The notes: generated from the letters alone by a model not told the origin. A stretch of 64,000 nt of DNA from Nemopilema nomurai (GCA_003864495.1 ML133455.1:434001-498000), one strand, 5' to 3'. Positions 40,201 to 53,236 are shown, numbered from the stretch's first letter. Numbers and translations: made by a program.

Positions 40201-42404
40201 ACATTTGAGTGAAGAAAATTACCCCACCTGAAAAGAAATTACCATTATCTTATTTTCTTTTAATAGTGACGTTTCTGCTCTGATGGTTTGACCTCATCGA
40301 ACCACGCTGGGTTCGCTTTCTATGCCAATCGACCTGTTCCTAGATACAGCTGCAACCGAGGCTGTAACAGCGATCTCCCCTGGTCACATCACTAGTTCAG
40401 GCGGCTCACACTTACCTTCGCACTCACCCTTGAATATGAAACACATTGGACTGGGGGGGGGGTGTACTTATATCCAGTATAAAGGAGGACCTGTCCCCCT
40501 GCTACCATAACATTCCTGTATACACTGATTGACTAGCAATATCATAGAATGATGATCTGTTCGCAACAGCCAGACCGTTTCGGTAAACATTCTGTTGTAC
40601 TGTTTTGGGTTCGTTACTGCATATAAAAACAGAAAATACACTAGCTCATTTTTCAAACATGTAGTCGAGCATAATGCTAAGAAAATAGATTGATTTTAGG
40701 CAAGGAAAATGAAATTCAAAACATTTTATCACTTTGGCTACGCATCCTGTGTGGTTAATGGCATTTTTGCGCCAAAGAAAAATATTTGCAGGGTGATGTT
40801 ATGAGGACGTTTAATGTGATAACAGAGAATAGGTTCTTAACCAGTAAGGAAGACGTTTCAGATCACCCATCTAGTTACAAGTTGACATGAACAACACACG
40901 AGGTGGTAATTTCAATATCAACGTACAATGAAAACATATAAATCAAACGCCTCTTTTTTCAGTTCACGTTGAGGCTCTGCCCAGGGGGCGTAAATGGGGA
41001 CAGCTTACCAAATGTCAACTTGCTAGCCATTTCTGGGCAAAATTTTTGTCGAGCTTAAACGTATGTCAAAGGTGAATAAACAAACCCCCACTTCCTGTTT
41101 ATGCTGTAGGACGTATCATTGTAGAACCCCCTCCCCTTTACCCACAGCCACTACAGTTACACTACAACTGTTACGAACATGAAGAAAGACAACCTTGCAA
41201 TCCTGTACCCCTCTAGATACTTTAGAGAACTCTGTCCGGCCTACTAACGACTCCTTGGCCAAGAGCAATGACTTTCAACTTCAGCTCGGTATGATGCTAT
41301 TTTGCTTATTTGAGTAAACTCGGCAAAAAACACCCATCAATTTTGCCCTTGACATAGTTTACAGCGGAAAACAAATAAATTAGAAAAAGCCTCACCTTTT
41401 CAAGTTTCTGCTAAACAATCTTTGGCAAATGTGCAAAGTCTGCCGCACTAAGAGATTGGTCGATTGTATTAACCTCCAAAAGAATTGCGCCTAATTGCAG
41501 CAGCGTCACTTCTGCATGATCCTTTTGACAGTAGTTTCAGTCGAAATGACACAGGACGCAGTTACAGCTAGAGAAACGAGATACCCGGATCAGCCTGCGG
41601 TCGTTATGTGCAGCATAGCGGCGAATTAACATTAACATCTCATAACAATTTTGCAACAAAGAAATGATGAGTGCCCTAACATCGATTGTTGTTGCTCTGT
41701 GGACCTTACTCTTCACACTGTTCGATTTAATAACCACTTTGTTCCATGACGGGGGTATCCGTTCGAGTTTCCGTGCACGTTTCGGATGCTTCTGGGGCGC
41801 TGGGAAAAGCTGACAATATGAAAGGCCTTTCAGTCGTGTTTAAGGAAACCGTTAAAGACAGAAGAAAGTCACGAGAGGCGTTTGTATTTCTTAAGGAAAT
41901 CACGTATTGTAAACATCCCCAACTTCACTTTACAGAATAGCCGGTCCACGTTAGATGTTGAATGTGCCCGTTATTTCAAAGGGGTGTTTTCAAATTTTTT
42001 TTTAATACCTGCTTTCCAAAAATAGTATGGCCCTTATTCAATGCATTGCTGTTTCTTAAATAGAATGGTTAGGATTTTATAATGTCAATACTTTCACTAG
42101 TGTAGAAGATCTGAAGCCAACAATGTTGCTTCTGATGGTGCAACGATTCTAATGATTCTTAATGTTAACGATTTCTTCGCTCCCAAGTTATCTGAAGTCA
42201 TGATTCAGGGCCTCCGACGAAGGGGGGGTCGAGGGGGGCCATGGACCCGCACATTTTTGTACAACAATAGAGCTTTTCTAAATATCTTTTGTTATGACTG
42301 TTAAAATCCTCCTTGGCCCCTCCACTTTCTAACCTGCGTTGGAGCCCATGTGATCGTTTTCAAACCAGGAGCTTGTCAGAAGCCACAGAATAGGGAGGGG
42401 GCAG

Positions 42405-42513
42405 TTCCTTACCTCTTCCATAGATACCTCTCTCGCTTTCCCAAGAAAATGTCAGGCCAAGAAAATTTCCTTCCCCTCTTCCATTGAAACCTCTCCCTCT
42501 TTCCCAAGAATCG
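42405..42513. repeat. tandem duplication, 62-bp period
   Basis: TTCCTTACCTCTTCCATAGA... through CTTTCCCAAGAA occurs at 42405 and again, diverged, at 42467. Confidence 0.8.
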
Positions 42514-43999
42514 AAAATCCATTTAAGACTATTTCAAGGGCAAAGTGCTTCTTCGAGTGACCACCGTTGACAATTGTATTTTTACATGTAACATTTGTAT
42601 CAAATATATACGATTTAAGATTATAAATAACGGGCTCATACGCCGCTAATAACTACGTAGTTTCTAAAGTTGAGAATTTTTGTTCTTGATGATCAACTAA
42701 GTCTTAATTGCTAAACCCATTTTTAGATAATTCTACGATACCATAATTTAGAAACGTGTGTGCTGTGCTTGCCTTAAAAGGAAGTAGAGTGTCAATTCAC
42801 AACTTTTTATTTAACGTTTGACCAAAAATTAAACGCTTGGGACCATCTATAATAGAAACTAAATTCTGCTGTTTCGGATTGAGGATCCTTTCCGAGGCTA
42901 TTAACATGTCATCTTTAAGCTAGTGTAGAAGTCCGAAAAAGTTTCTGGAAGTATAACCTCACATGTCTTCTTTATTAGCTGCTCACTTTTCTGTTGTTTC
43001 TGCTAATGCTGCTATTGTTGCTGTTGTTGTTGATAAATGCTGGCCATATTTATGTCATATACATAACTGCAAAAAACTGTGACTCAGGGTGATGTAGACC
43101 GGGGCCCCGAGAAAAACTGACTGTCTTGCAACGAGTTTGAAGTAACGCGAACAAAATAAACAGACACAGATTCATTATATTAGATAAATATATGAATTTT
43201 TCTGTCATCAGTCTTTATATTACATTAAATACAGAATTCGTACAACGCTAAACGCTGTCTATTTATCTGAAGTAACACTTCTTAATTGCACTACTAAATA
43301 CGCGGCATTCATTTTAATTGCAAACAAACAACGCCGTATTCTATATATATATGTCACCTAAATTAAACTAATTAATTTACAAATATACTGCATTTTTGTA
43401 AACAATATAGGTTGCCAGAGAAACACGATGACTATGGTGATCATGATGCCTGCATGGAATACAAGGATACATGGATTACTTTTTACAAAAATAAGAAAAA
43501 CCCTAGAAATAAGCTACTTCAAATGCAAAGTTTGTTTCTAAATCTGCATATAATTCATCACTTCATTAAAGAAGCCCAATGGAATAAAACAGTAGAATAG
43601 AAACAGCATACGTCTGAAATGATCGGGAAGCAAGCTTTTTCATTATTGGAGTATTCATCATTGTTTAGATCATAAGCTTGCGAACACACGAGAGAAAATT
43701 TAACGCAAATGCCATTTAGGGTTCCCTGTTGCATGTTTGACGATAACTAAGCTCTATGCTCACAACAGGAAGAACTACTACTTGATTTGTGAAAATCTGT
43801 ATACACACTTTAGTCTTTGCTAATAAATGCGTTATTCATTTTCTTGGTAAGAAAATTTTGCTATGCATAAACGTTGACTAGAACGAAAACTTTTTATCTA
43901 ACGTTCTTCGAGGCCCCTGAGAAGGGCCCTAGGTTTCGAAGGCCTTGAGTTCAAAGGTCCTAAGAAAGAGCACAGGTAATTTCCAATTTCCAATTTCTC

Positions 44000-44055
44000 A
44001 AGAATGGTTGAGAAGCTGTTGGCATGCAAGAATGGTTGAGAGGCTGTTGGCGTGC
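44000..44055. repeat. two tandem 28-bp units
   Basis: AAGAATGGTTGAGAAGCTGT TGGCATGC followed by a copy with two changes; a third begins with AAGAATT. Confidence 0.9.
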
Positions 44056-44338
44056 AAGAATTGAGTTGAACTCTTCAAGCTGAAAATTTCCCATGTCATT
44101 TCTAATGCTTTGACATACAACAAGAGGGGTAGAGCTGAAAGGAGGGGGTAAAGGGTGTGTCTAATTAATGCCAAAAGAAACATATTAAGTATTGCAACGT
44201 TTCTAAATGAACTTTTTGCTAGGGCTCCTTCCCCTTGTTAATGTCAAAACCCTGCACCCCGGAACAATCTTGACACGAATACACTAAGGACTTTTTACTG
44301 AGCAATCATGCTCACTAAAATTGCTACATTAATCATGC

Positions 44339-44766
44339 TTACATATCACCATTATAGCTAAATCTGTAACTTTTCTTTCGCCCAGCGAACAATCGCCCCG
44401 ATTTGTAAGAAGAATTCAAACTTTCATTTGAGCTGTCTTCTGCACGTGGGTCAACATCATCCTTGTCTTTTCCATCTTGCTCGGCTTCGTCTTCGAAATG
44501 AATTACTTCTGTTTGGGTATACTTGCCACTCAGGTCACAGTCTAGAGAGATTCCACACAAGGTCGCCTTCTCTAAACTCAGTGTCTCACTGCTGTCCTTC
44601 CTCTTCAACGTGGAACCTAACTCGAACTTGATGTGAGACGCCTTTCCTGTCAGAGATACGTCAAAAAGTTCCTCATAACAGTGCAGCCAAGTGGCGTAAA
44701 ACGAATGTGTCACTTGCTTTGGCAGAAGGACATTTTCACAGTAGATGGCCATTGTTGCTTTGTCAC
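44339..44766 (-). CDS. last exon of unknown gene 1 (paralogue of 33220-33530)
   Basis: Acceptor CTCGTCTTCAG, then GDKATMAIYCENVLLPKQVT and HSFYATWLHCYEELFDVSLT, an acidic Asp/Glu stretch and a basic end (SGRLFAGRKKSYRFSYNGDM) before the stop. The first 40 residues align without gaps to the exon at 33220-33530. Confidence 0.65.
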
Positions 44767-47700
44767 CTGAAGACGAGAGATAGTGATGTGAAGCAGTGAA
44801 TTCTCTAGTTACTCTCCCCTACCAAGCTCTAATGTTTACGCCACCAGGTGTATATCAAACTTTCACAAAAGGAACTGAAGATTTTCCCAACTGAATGTAG
44901 TTCAATTGCAAGACAAGTCTGCTTAGAGTTAGAGTCCATCTAGAGGTGTGAAAAGGCCTCGTATCGGTTCACAAACTCTAAGGACGGAAAGAGGCTTATT
45001 GTTGATATTGCTTATAACCAAAGTTGAATGCGTACCCTGACAGACTTTGTGCTAAAGAATACAAATGTAAATATCAATAAATATCAATGAGAGTGAGAGG
45101 AAGCAGCCAATAGGATTTTAAAAATCCATTAAAAATGCTTCAAGGCCTCGTACATTAAAAAAACACCTGTTAATAACGTGGATTGATCATAATAAGAATC
45201 GCTTGATATCCTGGAAAAGTCTTCATCTAAACACCCAGCCTTTAGAGCGATCGCAATCAGATAGTCGGCGATATTCATCAATGCATTGAATGCGCAACTG
45301 AGCATTAATTCGAATCAAAAACAGTACTGCACCCAGCCCTGATCCCTGCGGCACACCAGCCTTCAATTTAACACAGAATTAAGTTCACGTTTGTCTGATC
45401 CGCGAAAGGAAGGACAAACAGAGACGAGGGTGTAGATTCTAGTTAGTCCAGATTGGTCGAGCCAAATTCTCCATACCAATCAAGTCTTTTTGGCGACTTG
45501 ATTAAATAAGTCTATGATATCGAGGAAAAATAAATATATTCATGGAAGTTTATATGTAACAAATCTCGATCGATGGAAAAGCTCTTGGATAAAACCATCT
45601 TTCCACTGAGGTGTGGTGCCTGCAAGCTTTTGTCTGTTGTTGACTTGACATTCTGTTTTGAAAGGTTACTTTCAACCAATACACAAATGCATTCAAATCA
45701 CCAAATCAAGTTTCATTACTTGCGTTGCTATAACATACGCTTTGTGGCCTAAACTCATAAGGATCAAAGTTATTTGTTGATCATCTCAAACGGTAATAAA
45801 GATTCTTAACAAATTGCAAAAAGAAACAGCGGACTCGTTGCGGTATTTACGTGTGCAAGAATCATATATTGCGCGTTACAGGCTTTAAGTCTCCTTACTT
45901 ACCATTAGTTTTCCTTTCAACGCAGCTTCGACTTTGCAACTTTCGCTAGCTTTCTGCAATACTGCGCACATCAAGTTGTAAATAACCTCATTAATAACAG
46001 TGATCACAATGCTACTATTATTGAGGCATGACTCATTAATGCGACATGAATCCAATCCTTGAATCTGTTCTGTGGACACACTTTCGGATTTGGATCGCCC
46101 TGCCTATAACAGTCGCCTCATTCAAGTTCGGTGGTCGTATTTTCAATTGAAAAGGTATTGTTAAAGTTGTTTACATTATTGATGAATGCATACTGCTATT
46201 CAAACTACCCGCCACTAGATAAATAACTTCTTCGCAGGTGCAGCCAGTAAAAACAGATGTCCTCGTACTTAACACGCGCATCACCCGCAGAGAATGCGAG
46301 AGCGATCGTGAATGCAAGAACTATCGGATAAATAAACTTTCCCTGCAAAATGCTTTGTTTAAAATTGTTTCTAAAACCATTTCCAAATGTTCAAAATTTT
46401 GTATGGTCATGCTAGTATAAGTTTTATTCAATAAACCACTGAAATATATAAAGAGGGCTTGCAATGAATAGGTGTCATTATGAACTCGGCTACCTCTAGA
46501 CAATAAGATTCATTAGTGATTCATGTGGTTAAAGCTTAAGAATAAAGCTATTCTTGGATTCCTAATAATGTCGAATTCTCAAAGCAGGTGCTTCAGAGCC
46601 TCTCCCGGCAATGCCACTTACGATAATCTCCAAAGGTCATGAAACAATATACACCAGTGGCTAAAGTTAATAGGACCCTTTTGAAAGAATGCTAAATAAT
46701 CATCTTGCCTGATCCACCAAGTTATTTGTTAGCTCTGGGGGGCACATTGTTCAGAGGAAAGGGCACAATTCCACTGCCCAGTAGAAGGCTAATCTTCATG
46801 TCCAAGAACTGTCAGCCTATGTTGATAGGCATCGATTGTCTATCGACTAGTTAGTACCTTGCTGCTCGCAATAGCACCCCTTAGGACTCTATTGGAAGTT
46901 TTTGCAAATACTGTTTTACAACTGTAAAGACTATGCAGAACTGTTTGATGAAACGTTTTTACTAAAACGAAACAAAACGATTTGCCAGACTGTTATAAAA
47001 GTAATGTTAAGGAATATACATAGACAGATGTAGGAGCCGGGAGCAAATTCCCCCCAACCCACTTTTAAGCATTTAAAATTAATTCCCTTTTATTGTTCAT
47101 TAAAGTGTCCCTTACCTACCTATATGTACCCCCTCCTAAAGGGTTGCTTCTTACATCAACCCAATAATGGGGACGGAACGTACTTGAGGACAGCTTGGAT
47201 CAAAGGTTTGAATAACGAAATTGATTCCTTCCATTTTCTAGTGATGAATCGCAGAGGCCGAAGACTTGCTGTCACAAGGGCGTGTGTTGTCTTTGAATAC
47301 AAACCACACCTGACTTCTATCTGTTTCCTTGTGGAAGGTCTGAGAACTTCGTTACACACGGTCTTAATTCCATTGGAACCTTTTCCTATGCACTCATGAA
47401 GAATATGGATGACAAATTACATATACCGAACATCAAAAATTGAAGCTTCCTTCCTTCGCAAATCAATGAATCCCTTAAAATCAGAGTAACTTTTAGCACT
47501 TGCATGCTTTGGTGTAGCTTTGGCCTTTGCTCAAGACGAGGGGAAGTCATAATAGTCATTTATCCCCTTCCTGGTATCATCATTTTAACACTTGACTCTA
47601 CAAACAGTGCCTTAGGTAGAGTACTTCAAAAGTACTTCCGCATACGATTGAAAAAGTATATTCATTTTCGCAATGTTTGTCCCATTTTGTGACGTCATCG

Positions 47701-48458
47701 GCAAATGGCAATGCTTTATATTTTATGAATTCTTCAATCAGCTACTTATGATTAAAATAATTGCTCATTGGGACATCGCTCAATGAAGAAGTGACGAAGA
47801 ATACTTTTGGTTTGACGATCAACACGAATGTGATATAGTCGCCAATGTGGATTTCCGTCATAATTGTGGTGTCAAAAGTGAATCTCTGAAAGCGAAAGTT
47901 CAAATTGCGGGAAGTGTCGAAATTGCAACGTGCTTCTGGTTTCCGGAACTCATCGAAGGTTGAGATTTTAAAAACTCTTAAAGATAATCAACCTCGTACA
48001 ATACAAGCACGATGGTTTTCATTTTTAAAATGCATTTTTAATCATAAACTATGGTTTAGCCAGGCTTAACGATACTGCCAAAGAAAAACTTGTCTTTCTC
48101 CATTTCTATCAAGCAGTGCGTAAAACCATTGCAGAAGAGCTACGTCCTATAAACGCTATCAGTGGATTAATCTCTATCAAAATACCCGAAATCCATCACA
48201 ATTCTGCAACATAGGTTTAATAATGATAACAAAAATTCATTGTATCGTATAGAGGTTTTGCATAAAACGAGAAGAGTAACTTGTGCCACGGCCTAAAGCT
48301 TACAGGCACGAGATGTTGGTATCATTTGTGCATTTCCTTACCAAGTGATCTTGATTTGGACTTTGATGTTTGGGAATCTTTGTTGATTCCATTAGAAAAG
48401 GATAACGCTCGCAATATTGAGTTCCTCTTCTGCATCTTGGCCAGGCCGCGGTCACCAA
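44339..48458 (-). CDS. unknown gene 1 (three exons recognised, incomplete)
   Basis: Exons at 48342-48458, 45903-46099 and 44339-44766 on the minus strand. The first two join in frame to give a Ser/Lys-rich N-terminus (starting MQKRNSILRALSFSNG if the ATG at 48435 is used) followed by a hydrophobic helix-like stretch (IVITVINEVIYNLMCAVLQK). The third ends with an acidic middle (HFEDEAEQDGKDKDDVDP) and basic C-terminus. Exon 2 ends in phase 0 whereas the last exon needs phase 1, so one exon is missing from my model. The last exon is paralogous to 33220-33530, suggesting a tandem gene pair. I do not recognise the family. Confidence 0.5.
45235..45700 (-). pseudogene. decayed LINE reverse transcriptase fragment
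   Basis: Minus strand reads KAGVPQGSGLGAVLFLIRIN at about 45315-45375 (the G.PQGS.LGP.LF RT motif), with flanking pieces in shifted frames, such as IADYLIAIA beyond it and WFYPRAFPS before it. Stops and frame changes show it is dead. It is a different subtype from the fragment at 9550-9995. Confidence 0.75.
45903..46099 (-). CDS. exon B of unknown gene 1
   Basis: Acceptor TGTTATAGGCAG; reads RSKSESVSTEQIQGLDSCRI, NESCLNNSSIVITVINEVIY, NLMCAVLQKASESCKVEAAL and KGKLM, then the very good donor GTAAGTAAG. Enters in the phase left by exon A and ends in phase 0. Four Cys and an Asn-glycosylation-like NNSS are seen. Confidence 0.55.
48342..48458 (-). CDS. exon A of unknown gene 1
   Basis: After GGTGCAAATGCAG, frame GDRGLAKMQKRNSILRALSF then SNGINKDSQTSKSKSRSL, ending G|GTAAGG. 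A Met at 48435 (context CCAAGATGC) may be the start. Upstream on the same strand a frame with LWSGEDQIVAWESYRIKIAG is open but in a different frame and not linked. Confidence 0.5.
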
Positions 48459-51312
48459 CTGCATTTGCACCCAGCTGGCCACTTAACATTGGGCGTTGGG
48501 ATCCGCCGGCCTAATCGTGGAACGCTCTTCTTGAAATGTGATCTCGCACCCGAAGCTTTGTCATTGAACAAATACAGGCCAGCAATTTTGATCCGATAGG
48601 ATTCCCAAGCCACAATCTGATCTTCGCCAGACCATAATGTCAACTTGAGCATCAATAACGCTGTCATGATCCCACGTGAATGGGGTTATAGTAAACAAAG
48701 AGCTACGCAAAGTCAATGAGCTATTTTCAAGGTGTTTAGACAGCGACAGGGGGCTATAGATCGTTATGAACCAAACAAGTGAAGAAAAAGCATAAAGTCA
48801 TAAGCGTTAGAGCTCAGGAGCCACTGCAAACCATATCTTGGTAGATATCAATTGTAGAATGGCACCAATCAACAAAATCTTGGTTTAATAAACGAAAGAC
48901 TCTCTAAGACTGAGAACTCTCCCAGAAAGGAGTGAGTGGTGGTAGTTACAAAGGTGCAAGGATGCCCAAAGTTGTGCACCATTCTGTTCCCTTTGTAGTA
49001 GGAAAGAGCATGGGGGGGATTCCCATTAGAAAACGGGGCAGTTCTGTATTAGACTTAAGGTGTGTAATCGAAAATCTCTGTATGTGTAGGGCAAATGACC
49101 ACGAAGTCCAACGTAAAATGTAGAAAAAATTGGTAATAATCTGTGGCTATAGTATTCTGCAGATGGAAAGCGAATCTGATGAGGACCAGCGTCAAAGGGC
49201 TGGAATTTGAAAGGTTTGTGAAGAACGCATCTAGAAATCATTTGATTCAGTTAGTTCCCACAGAAAAGGCATGATGATCAGCAAAGTTTATAATTTTTCC
49301 AGTATATTTCATGTTTGACAGAGTGAAGAATTATAAATCTTCATTTACTCATTCATTGATAATGTAAATGATAGATTCGCTTGGCGTCAGGAGATTCACA
49401 AGTTTGTTCATAACGCTACTCTACAAATAGAAAATATAGCTAGCAATATAGCAGAAGCGTGTTACACGTGATTATTTGTTACGCTGGTATCATGCATTGC
49501 TTTGAATTTGTTAATTTTGGTCTTGTTGTTTACAGATTGTGGGCTATGTCAGCCTAGGAAGAGGAGATTATAAAAGCCAAAAACAATCCGACTTCAATCG
49601 CATTAAATTAGAACAGAACTTATTAAAGGAAATATTTTACATATTTCTCAATTTCCAACATCTACAACCCAGTGTCAAGGGTTAATCGCTGTCTTTACAG
49701 AGGATCAGCCAAATCGAAAATATAAATATGGTCTATGCCTTTTAAGCAGATGGCCTGGGAACTGAATGCACTCATCCCACACTAATGAGGAAGCAGGATA
49801 CTTGGCAAGGATTTTCAAGGTGTTCCATCATGCTACCTGCGTCATGCCCAATTTGACGCTAAATTCTTTTGGCTAAAATCAGTAGACGAGATATCGATAA
49901 ACTTGAGACAAAAAGGGTACCTATTTTACATAAGTATTTCAAAAAAGCAATCAGATGCTCATAAGTTTCAAAACCCATAGAGGCCTGGAACATGGACGTG
50001 CCAAAAGCGTAGTTGTACCAAATAGTGGACGTGTGAAAAACGTGGGCGTTTCATTTTTTGCCCAGACAAAAAGACAATTGCCGGATGCATTTACAAAGTA
50101 TCTTTATGTCAGTTCATGCATTGGAAACATCAATCTTGTCAGAAAGGCAATAGTTTTCGGTGAAAGAGATTTTTGCTCTTCTTCAGAATTATATTTATGT
50201 CGTAGTGATGTCTTTTAGTGTGATTCTTACAATATCTACTGCATAACTAGGTATTGCTCCAAACATTCTACTTATGACCCACCAATGAACATTAATTAGA
50301 ATGATTTTAAATATCTCTTCAGTTTTTGGCAATAATTATTTTGATCGCATATATACCACATGTAAACACCAGGCACACCTTGATAATTACCATGTTATTT
50401 TGTACGTCGAAATGTGACCTGCAACACAAAACAACTGTTTTTTGCAAATAAATTTGGAGCTTTTCCTATTGTTGGATTACAAAATCTTGGTTTCACAAAT
50501 AGTACAAAATACAAGCTTCAGAAGCAATTTAAGATAATCAGCTCCTTGTCAAAAAGTTTTCATCTGCAAAATTTTATTTAATGCGAATTTAGAAAATGTG
50601 GTAGGTGTGTCATATTGCAAAGATCAGCACTGCATCTTCAGAGAAGATTCTTGGCCATCAGTTTTCACATCTCCTCAATTATTAGATAAGTACTAATATC
50701 TTTTGTGCGAAAATGTGTTTCAAAGCTTATTTCCTGATTTGGTCTAATTAGTCTGATTGTAAGCCATGATGTATAGTCGTTTGTTTTGCATGTGACAGTT
50801 CAAACAAAAATCCAATATGGCTGTCATTTTGAAAAGCGTTAACGCAATGCTACGCACGCTTATGATGGGCTAACAAGTTACGTTTACGTTATAGTTGTAT
50901 ATAGTCACGTTTTGTGTATATTTAAAGCAAAAATTGACGATATGGAGTTCCATTTACGTCTACGCTCTACCGAAGCGATGTTCAAAACAGGCTTAATTTA
51001 TAAAAGGAATAGGCTTGCAAAAATTGGCATGTGCGGTATAATGTGCAAATCAAAAACCAGGCGATTCTTGTCCTCCTTTGACATGGAATGACCCAAATTT
51101 TCTTGGGTTATATCAACCAACCTCAAAGCCCTCCTTCACAGTGCACCAACCCGATCCCTTCTCCAACGCTACACTTACAAACAGATTTGATCTCTACGAC
51201 TCAAGTAACAGCTCTTTCATAGTCATGTGTCCTTCAGGGTAGCGTTTTCAGCAGTAGGACATGCATTTAGTGAATTCTACACAATGAATCTCTCTGCATG
51301 GTGTGATCAGGC

Positions 51313-51475
51313 ACCGCGGAGCAGGGGGGCTGAGGGGGCTTTACCCCCCCCCCCCACTTTTTGCAAAAAATGCCAAATATTAAGTAATAAACAACCAATA
51401 AAGCCTCTTTTTCAATTGTTTTAGCCCCCCCCCCCACTATTCTTAGACTCCTCACTTTTCTCAACGCTCCGCGGT
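51313..51475. mobile_element. MITE-like element copy 1 with 10-bp perfect terminal inverted repeats
   Basis: Starts ACCGCGGAGC and ends GCTCCGCGGT, exact reverse complements, 163 bp apart. Each end is followed inward by a G-rich or C-rich run (GGGGGGCTGAGGGGGC; CCCCCCCCCCCCACT). No coding capacity, as expected of a non-autonomous DNA element. Confidence 0.75.
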
Positions 51476-51903
51476 ACCTGGTGATACAAGATTTGCTCCC
51501 AAGAATAGGTTGTATTTTTATCATAACATATTGATGACTGCACTATAAATTTGCCAGCCCCAGTTTGAAAAGTTTTGAAATGTTTATCAAAGTTGAGGCA
51601 AAGAAGCTTTTGTGTAGAGATCCACGGACTGCAGACACTTTGGTACAGAATTGTGCCATTTTCCACTTTCTCCTTTTTTCTGGCGTGGACCTTTTTTGTA
51701 GTTGACTGCATTTGTTGATTGTCATGTATTTTGATTTAAATTCTGTTAGTTTTTATTACAGTTTACAGTTACAGTTTCGATTTTAGTTAAGTAAGGTAAA
51801 TTAAACTGCATATATTTGTATCATGTATCTAGATACATTTGTAAATGAAGACTGAAACTAAATCTAAAGAGATTTTTACTGTCATGAATAGGGTCGAGTC
51901 GAA

Positions 51904-51946
51904 GAAGGAGGTTTCTTGCGAAGGAGGTTTTCATGAGAAGGAGGTT
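51904..51946. repeat. three copies of GAAGGAGGTT
   Basis: GAAGGAGGTTTCTTGC, GAAGGAGGTTTTCATGA, GAAGGAGGTTGAGTC in succession. Confidence 0.8.
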
Positions 51947-52715
51947 GAGTCAGCAGTTTAGTCATTCAAGAAAGGTTCCATTCACGTCTAGTGCCAAATG
52001 GTTTTGTTTTTCATATGCTCGATCGAATCACTACCCTCTGCGATGGTGGTCTGCAGTCCATATCGCATACTATGGATCCTCCCAACCCCTCCCCCCATTG
52101 TCAGATCCAAGACCGTTTGGAAATGTTGCGATTCTAATAAACCGTCGCTCAATATTTCTGAAAATGATGATGTGAGACGAATCAGAAATAGCAGTGATGG
52201 GAAAAAAGTTGAATAAGAGTGCGAGTAAAATCAATTATAGATAGAAACAATTATTCAGCATTGGTGTCTTTAAAATTCAGAACTAAGGGGAAACTTCGAA
52301 ATAAACATGGTGATTAGCTACCTATCCTGCAGATGAACGTTATGCAATGTTTAAACCCGGCGATACTCACTTTGAGAAGCTAGAACTAGTCCGTTGAGCT
52401 TGCTTTGTGTTTGACTGACGCTCCACTTCCTAGCATTAAAAGTTGACAACATTTCACCCAGATTCGTTTTCCAATTTCAAAGTCAGAAATGTGCTCGCGA
52501 AGACTGTCATTACTTGATCTCGTTGCAAAGTGAAAGTGAATTCATCAACGGCTACATTTTACGGTTTGTTAACTTAAGAAGGCCATTTTGCGCTGACTTT
52601 AAGAGTATTAGGCGAACTAAGACTCGCATATAAAAATAAAAACAATGGTTCTTCATTTACATGCTAGTAGATTATCCCAATGTTCCATTGTGCCTTTACA
52701 ATACAAACGTCATCC

Positions 52716-52780
52716 TTATCATGCTCAAAGTTTGAATTTACCAGCCTGTTATCATGCTCAAAGTTTAAATTTCCAGCCTC
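52716..52780. repeat. two tandem 33-bp units
   Basis: TTATCATGCTCAAAGTTTGA...CCAGCCTG followed by a near copy with one base lost. Confidence 0.9.
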
Positions 52781-52948
52781 TCTTCAAAAGATTTAAATTC
52801 GAACTTGTTCTAAATCGCTAAACAGCGAGAAAGAAGCAACATGCTCTGCCTTCGAGCATTTCCATCATCAATGCATTGACCAACTCAATTCTTGGTCGAT
52901 TTCCTTGCACATTATGCCAACTTACGGAATAATGAAGTAGAAATGTAG

Positions 52949-53115
52949 ACCGCGGAGCGTTGAGAAGAGTGGGGTTCTAAAAAATATCAGGGGGGCTAAA
53001 ACCATATAAAAATAGGCTTTTCTGGTAGTCTATCACTTAATTTTTAGGCCTTTTCTGTAAAAAGTCGGGGGGGGGGGGGCTAAAGCGTAAACCAGCACCC
53101 CCCATGCTCCACATT
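52949..53115. mobile_element. MITE-like element copy 2, inverted and more decayed
   Basis: Starts ACCGCGGAGCGTTGAGAAGA, the reverse complement of the right end of copy 1, and continues with the same blocks in the same order (GGGGGGCTAAAAC, AGGCTTTT, TTACTTAATTTTT, AAAAAGT plus a G run). Its far end, GCTCCACATT, matches only half the terminal repeat. Confidence 0.7.
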
Positions 53116-53174
53116 GCCAGGGTAATAAGCATTAAGTAAATAACTATTGGGACGATATCTGTGCTAGTTTTCAG

Positions 53175-53236
53175 GGAGAAGACCTTGTTGTTCGCAGTAA
53201 GACATTTAGGCACTCCTCATACCTGGCAGTGCCAAA
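53175..53236 (+). CDS. possible exon of unidentified plus-strand gene
   Basis: Bounded by GCTAGTTTTCAG and GTAAGA. One frame reads GEDLVVRSKTFRHSSYLAVP; another, EKTLLFAVRHLGTPHTWQCQ, is also open and joins the next exons in frame. The first looks more natural but would need an extra exon before 53587. Confidence 0.35.

Larger units (their letters stand above)
37202..44338. other. non-coding stretch with scattered repeats
   Basis: No supported gene. Contains G runs at about 38780 and 40453, GC-rich snippets (39880-40015, 42220-42245) typical of decayed short elements, and two tandem duplications listed separately. Some 60-80 codon frames occur but lack splice sites or recognisable content. 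Confidence 0.4.
48459..53174. other. non-coding stretch with MITE-like elements
   Basis: No supported gene. Several 60-96 codon frames on both strands lack recognisable content. Holds two copies of an inverted-repeat element and short tandem repeats, listed separately. Confidence 0.4.

Noticed and set aside
46228..46420. Plus-strand frame after TTCTTCGCAG with Cys-containing RRECESDRECKNYRI
   Set aside because: Good acceptor but no donor, partner exon or family match.
48452..48667. 71-codon minus-strand frame with LWSGEDQIVAWESYRIKIAG upstream of exon A
   Set aside because: It is in another frame than exon A and I could not find a convincing splice linking them.
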